Positions 5,951 through 8,203 of a stretch of DNA of 8,203 nucleotides are shown in pieces. The stretch lies in contig CALCGO010000355.1 of NCBI GenBank assembly GCA_937901055.1, positions 1 through 8,203 on the forward strand, written 5' to 3'. Source of the DNA: an uncultured Rhodobacterales bacterium. Its GTDB lineage: Bacteria; Pseudomonadota; Alphaproteobacteria; Rhodobacterales; Rhodobacteraceae. The notes below the pieces were generated by a model that had not been told where the DNA came from, searched no databases, and was given only the letters and a program-made list of their open reading frames with translations. Within the stretch, counting starts at the first letter, position 1. Every line of letters starts with the position of its first letter. A program made the position numbers and the translations under genes.

Positions 5951-6676
5951 CTAAATACGACGGGCCGCCACGAGATATTCCTCGTTCCCATCGCTGCCTC
6001 TAATCGGGCTTTCACCGCGGTGCGTGACTTGCCAACCTTCGGCTTGAAGAAACTCCTCAATCCGATCGCGTGCCTTGGATTTGGCCGCCTGATCGCGGAC
6101 AACCCCGCCCTTACCGATATTCGAGCGACCAACCTCGAATTGTGGCTTAACCAGTGCTATCAGAGTTGCGCCTTTTCGTGCCAACGACAGCGGAACCGGT
6201 AGCGCTTTTTCCAAGGAAATAAAGGACACATCTGTTACGATCCAATCCACGCTTGGTATCAACGCTTCAGGGATTTCGCGCGCGTTGGTGCCTTCTATAT
6301 TCACAACTCTCGGATCATCAAGCAGGCGCTCGTGCAGCTGCCCATGCCCTACATCAAGGGCGTAAACCCTCAACGCTCCGTTGGCCAAGAGTACCTCCGT
6401 AAAACCGCCTGTCGATGCGCCAACATCCAAACAAACAGCCGCATTCGGCGACAAGCCGAACTCCTTTAGTGCGTGATCCAGCTTCAATGCCGCGCGCGAC
6501 ACCCATGGGTTTGGGTTTCCGGTTATGACAATCTCGGCGTGCTCGCTAACCTTCTGCGAAGATTTCTTCGCCGCCACTCCGTCAACCAACACGACACCAG
6601 CCTCGATCAACGCCTGCGCTCGTGCACGGCTTTCTGCCAACCCCGCGGCAACTATCGCCTGATCCAGCCGACTCAT
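5951..6676 (-). CDS. tlyA: TlyA family rRNA 2'-O-methyltransferase (hemolysin A family)
   Basis: TlyA enzymes transfer a methyl group from S-adenosylmethionine to the 2'-OH of cytidine in 23S rRNA (C1920), and in some members also 16S rRNA (C1409). The 241-residue product has an N-terminal S4 RNA-binding domain (RLDQAIVAAGLAESRARAQA to about residue 55) and an FtsJ/RrmJ-like methyltransferase domain. Motif I is CLDVGASTGGFTEVLL (82-97). The K-D-K-E tetrad is present as K65 (RAALKL), D149 (TDVSFIS), K177 (LVKPQFE) and E233 (GNEEYL). The older name hemolysin A is misleading. The short ends suggest the type I form, which acts on 23S rRNA only, but this is an inference. ATG 6676 is chosen over an upstream in-frame start at 6721 because the family begins at 'MSRLD', GAGG sits 7 bases before it, and the ATG overlaps the stop of the upstream exporter gene (ATGA). 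Confidence 0.95.
   Translation of the reverse strand: MSRLDQAIVAAGLAESRARAQALIEAGVVLVDGVAAKKSSQKVSEHAEIVITGNPNPWVSRAALKLDHALKEFGLSPNAAVCLDVGASTGGFTEVLLANGALRVYALDVGHGQLHERLLDDPRVVNIEGTNAREIPEALIPSVDWIVTDVSFISLEKALPVPLSLARKGATLIALVKPQFEVGRSNIGKGGVVRDQAAKSKARDRIEEFLQAEGWQVTHRGESPIRGSDGNEEYLVAARRI
6673..6676 (-). other. ATGA stop/start overlap of exporter gene and tlyA
   Basis: The tlyA start codon ATG (6676-6674) shares bases with the exporter stop TGA (6675-6673). With GAGG at 6687-6684 inside the exporter end, this is a typical arrangement for translational coupling, so the two genes are almost certainly on one transcript. It also fixes the tlyA start. Confidence 0.9.
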
Positions 6677-8203
6677 TCCGCCGCCTCGACGCCAATGAAA
6701 CCGCCGGATTGCCGTTGCCACAAGGCGGCATAAAGGCCGTCCATGGACAACAGATTATCGTGCGTTCCTTGCTCGATTATCTGACCTTGATCCAACACAA
6801 TGATCCGGTCCATCTGCGCGATTGTGGAAAGACGGTGTGCGATGGCGACGACTGTTTTGCCCTCCATCAGCCCGTCGAGGGTATCCTGAATGGCCGCCTC
6901 GACTTCGCTATCAAGCGCCGAGGTTGCCTCGTCCAACGCCAAAATCGGAGCGTTTTTAAGGATTACCCGCGCCAATGCAATTCGCTGTCGCTGGCCACCA
7001 GACAGTTTTACACCACGTTCGCCCAGAAAGGCATCCAGACCAGCGCGGCCCTTGCCATCAACCATTTCGTCAATGAACTCCCTCGCTTGCGCTTGTTCAC
7101 ACGCGGCCAACAAGTCGGTATCCGAGGCATCAGGGTGCCCATATAGAATGTTGTCCCGAACCGAGCGATTAAACATCTGCGTGTCCTGCGTGACCATCCC
7201 GATTTGTTGCCGCAACCCGTCTTGGGTCAGCGCACGAATATCCTGCCCATCGAGCGAAATAGCACCGCCCTCAACATCGCGCATCCGTAGCAGCAGCGAT
7301 AAAACAGTGGATTTCCCCGCGCCTGAACGCCCAACTAACGCCACTTTCTCCCCCGGTTTGATCGTCAGGTTGAACCCGTTCAGCCCACCGCCACTTTTCC
7401 GACCGTAATGGAATTGAACGTTCTCAAACTGGATTTCACCACTGAAGTTCGCGGGCGGGCAGGCGTCTTCGGTATCCGTCAAACGATAGGGTTTGGTAAG
7501 CGTTCCAATCCCGTCTTCAGCAATGCCAATGTTGGCAAACAAGCCCATTAACATGAATGAAAACCACGAAGTCATTGCCCCAAGGCGCGAGGCTAAAATC
7601 GCTGCGGTGACAATCACGCCAGTTTCCGAATTTCCGTGCCACCAAAGTGCTAGTGCAGTACCGACCAACGCCACTGGCAACGACCCCGCGAGGAAGGACA
7701 CCAGCGCCCTAAACCTGAAAACCACACGCCCAAAATCTATAGAGGCAGTGCGAAACTGTGAAAGCGTTTCTCGCGCCGCCTCTGTTTCGAGTTCCGTGCG
7801 AGCGAATAACTTTACCGTAGAGATATTGCCGATACTATCTACAAACCGCCCCGAGATCGCCGACCGCGCTTCAGCGCGTATTTTTCCGCGTGCTCTGACC
7901 TTTGGAAGGCCCCAGCGCAACGCCAAAACATACATCCCAAACCACACAACCATTACCAACGAAAGCCGCGCGTCCGACGCAAACAGAACACCAGCGCCGC
8001 CAATCAACATGGCCCCCGCAAATGCAATCGCCGTCAGGGTTTCCATCAACAATTCACCAACAGCCGAAGCAGTTTGCATTTGTTTTTGGTTAATGCGCCC
8101 CGCGAAATCATCCTCAAAAAAATCAAGGCTTTGGCCAAGTGTATATTTGTGCATCCGAAACAGCCCAAGGATAGGCAATCCCGGCCCTAAAGATAGCGAT
8201 GTC
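6673..8203 (-). CDS. ABC exporter half-transporter, permease fused to ATPase (5' end cut by the window edge)
   Basis: This is a membrane exporter of the MsbA/ABCB type, with a transmembrane domain fused to a C-terminal ATPase; two such chains form the active pump. The substrate cannot be told from sequence. The reading frame is open from 8202 to the stop at 6675-6673 (509 residues), so about 90-100 N-terminal residues, with the first membrane helices, lie beyond 8203. The TTG at 8178 is not a credible start. Hydrophobic segments fall at about 44-66, 72-90, 158-181 and 186-218 (counting the codon at 8178 as 1), consistent with TM3-TM6. The ATPase has an A-loop Tyr (258), Walker A GRSGAGKST (283-291, nucleotides 7306-7332), Q-loop Gln 331, signature LSGGQ (392-396), Walker B ILALDE (412-417), D-loop SALD and H-loop His 448. 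All catalytic residues are intact. The gene overlaps tlyA by four bases. Confidence 0.95.
   Translation of the reverse strand, partial: TSLSLGPGLPILGLFRMHKYTLGQSLDFFEDDFAGRINQKQMQTASAVGELLMETLTAIAFAGAMLIGGAGVLFASDARLSLVMVVWFGMYVLALRWGLPKVRARGKIRAEARSAISGRFVDSIGNISTVKLFARTELETEAARETLSQFRTASIDFGRVVFRFRALVSFLAGSLPVALVGTALALWWHGNSETGVIVTAAILASRLGAMTSWFSFMLMGLFANIGIAEDGIGTLTKPYRLTDTEDACPPANFSGEIQFENVQFHYGRKSGGGLNGFNLTIKPGEKVALVGRSGAGKSTVLSLLLRMRDVEGGAISLDGQDIRALTQDGLRQQIGMVTQDTQMFNRSVRDNILYGHPDASDTDLLAACEQAQAREFIDEMVDGKGRAGLDAFLGERGVKLSGGQRQRIALARVILKNAPILALDEATSALDSEVEAAIQDTLDGLMEGKTVVAIAHRLSTIAQMDRIIVLDQGQIIEQGTHDNLLSMDGLYAALWQRQSGGFIGVEAAE

Noticed and set aside
6677..6721. Longer tlyA start at 6721, adding 15 residues
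   Set aside because: The extra residues would overlap the exporter end, match nothing in the family (which begins MSRLD), and the ATG at 6676 has its own Shine-Dalgarno sequence.
8176..8178. TTG at 8178 as the start of the ABC exporter
   Set aside because: The frame stays open to the window edge, and the expected first membrane helices are missing, so the true start is beyond 8203.

Overview
The window reads as an ordinary stretch of an alphaproteobacterial chromosome, most likely from the Rhodobacterales (roseobacter-like). The evidence for this is the character of the flagellar proteins (a MotB with an HHGGAWKIAYADF-type N-terminus, and a short FlgK and FlgL), the gene order motB-flgE-flgK-flgL-flgI, and two CtrA-like sites in the gene-free spacers. 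The placement is an inference from protein style and was not tested by a search. All seven genes lie on the minus strand, so transcription runs from high to low coordinates. The window is almost fully coding: the two largest spacers are 124 and 90 bases, and no stretch over 300 bases lacks a gene.

From the right edge (upstream) to the left: (1) 8203-6673 holds the C-terminal 509 residues of a type I ABC exporter half-transporter, whose first ~90-100 residues lie outside the window. (2) 6676-5951 is tlyA, an S4-domain rRNA 2'-O-methyltransferase whose start codon overlaps the exporter stop (ATGA). (3) A 90-base spacer follows, with a CtrA-like box and a small hairpin at the motB ribosome-binding site. 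(4) 5860-5003 is motB, the peptidoglycan-anchored stator subunit. (5) A 124-base spacer follows, with a second CtrA-like box. (6) 4878 to 1 is a tight run: flgE (hook), flgK and flgL (hook-filament junction) and flgI (P-ring). Gaps are 17, 1 and 3 bases, each with a clear Shine-Dalgarno sequence. flgI lacks only its last few codons, beyond position 1.

The left two thirds of the window therefore supplies parts of one machine: a stator component (MotB), the hook (FlgE), the two junction proteins (FlgK, FlgL) and the P-ring bushing (FlgI). The exporter and TlyA form a separate two-gene unit with no evident link to motility.

I see no insertion sequence, phage gene, CRISPR array, tRNA or rRNA, and no sign of a new system. 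The observations most worth a second look are in the two spacers: CtrA-like half-site pairs at nearly the same distance from the motB and flgE starts, a shared 10-base word, and a perfect small palindrome at the motB translation start region.
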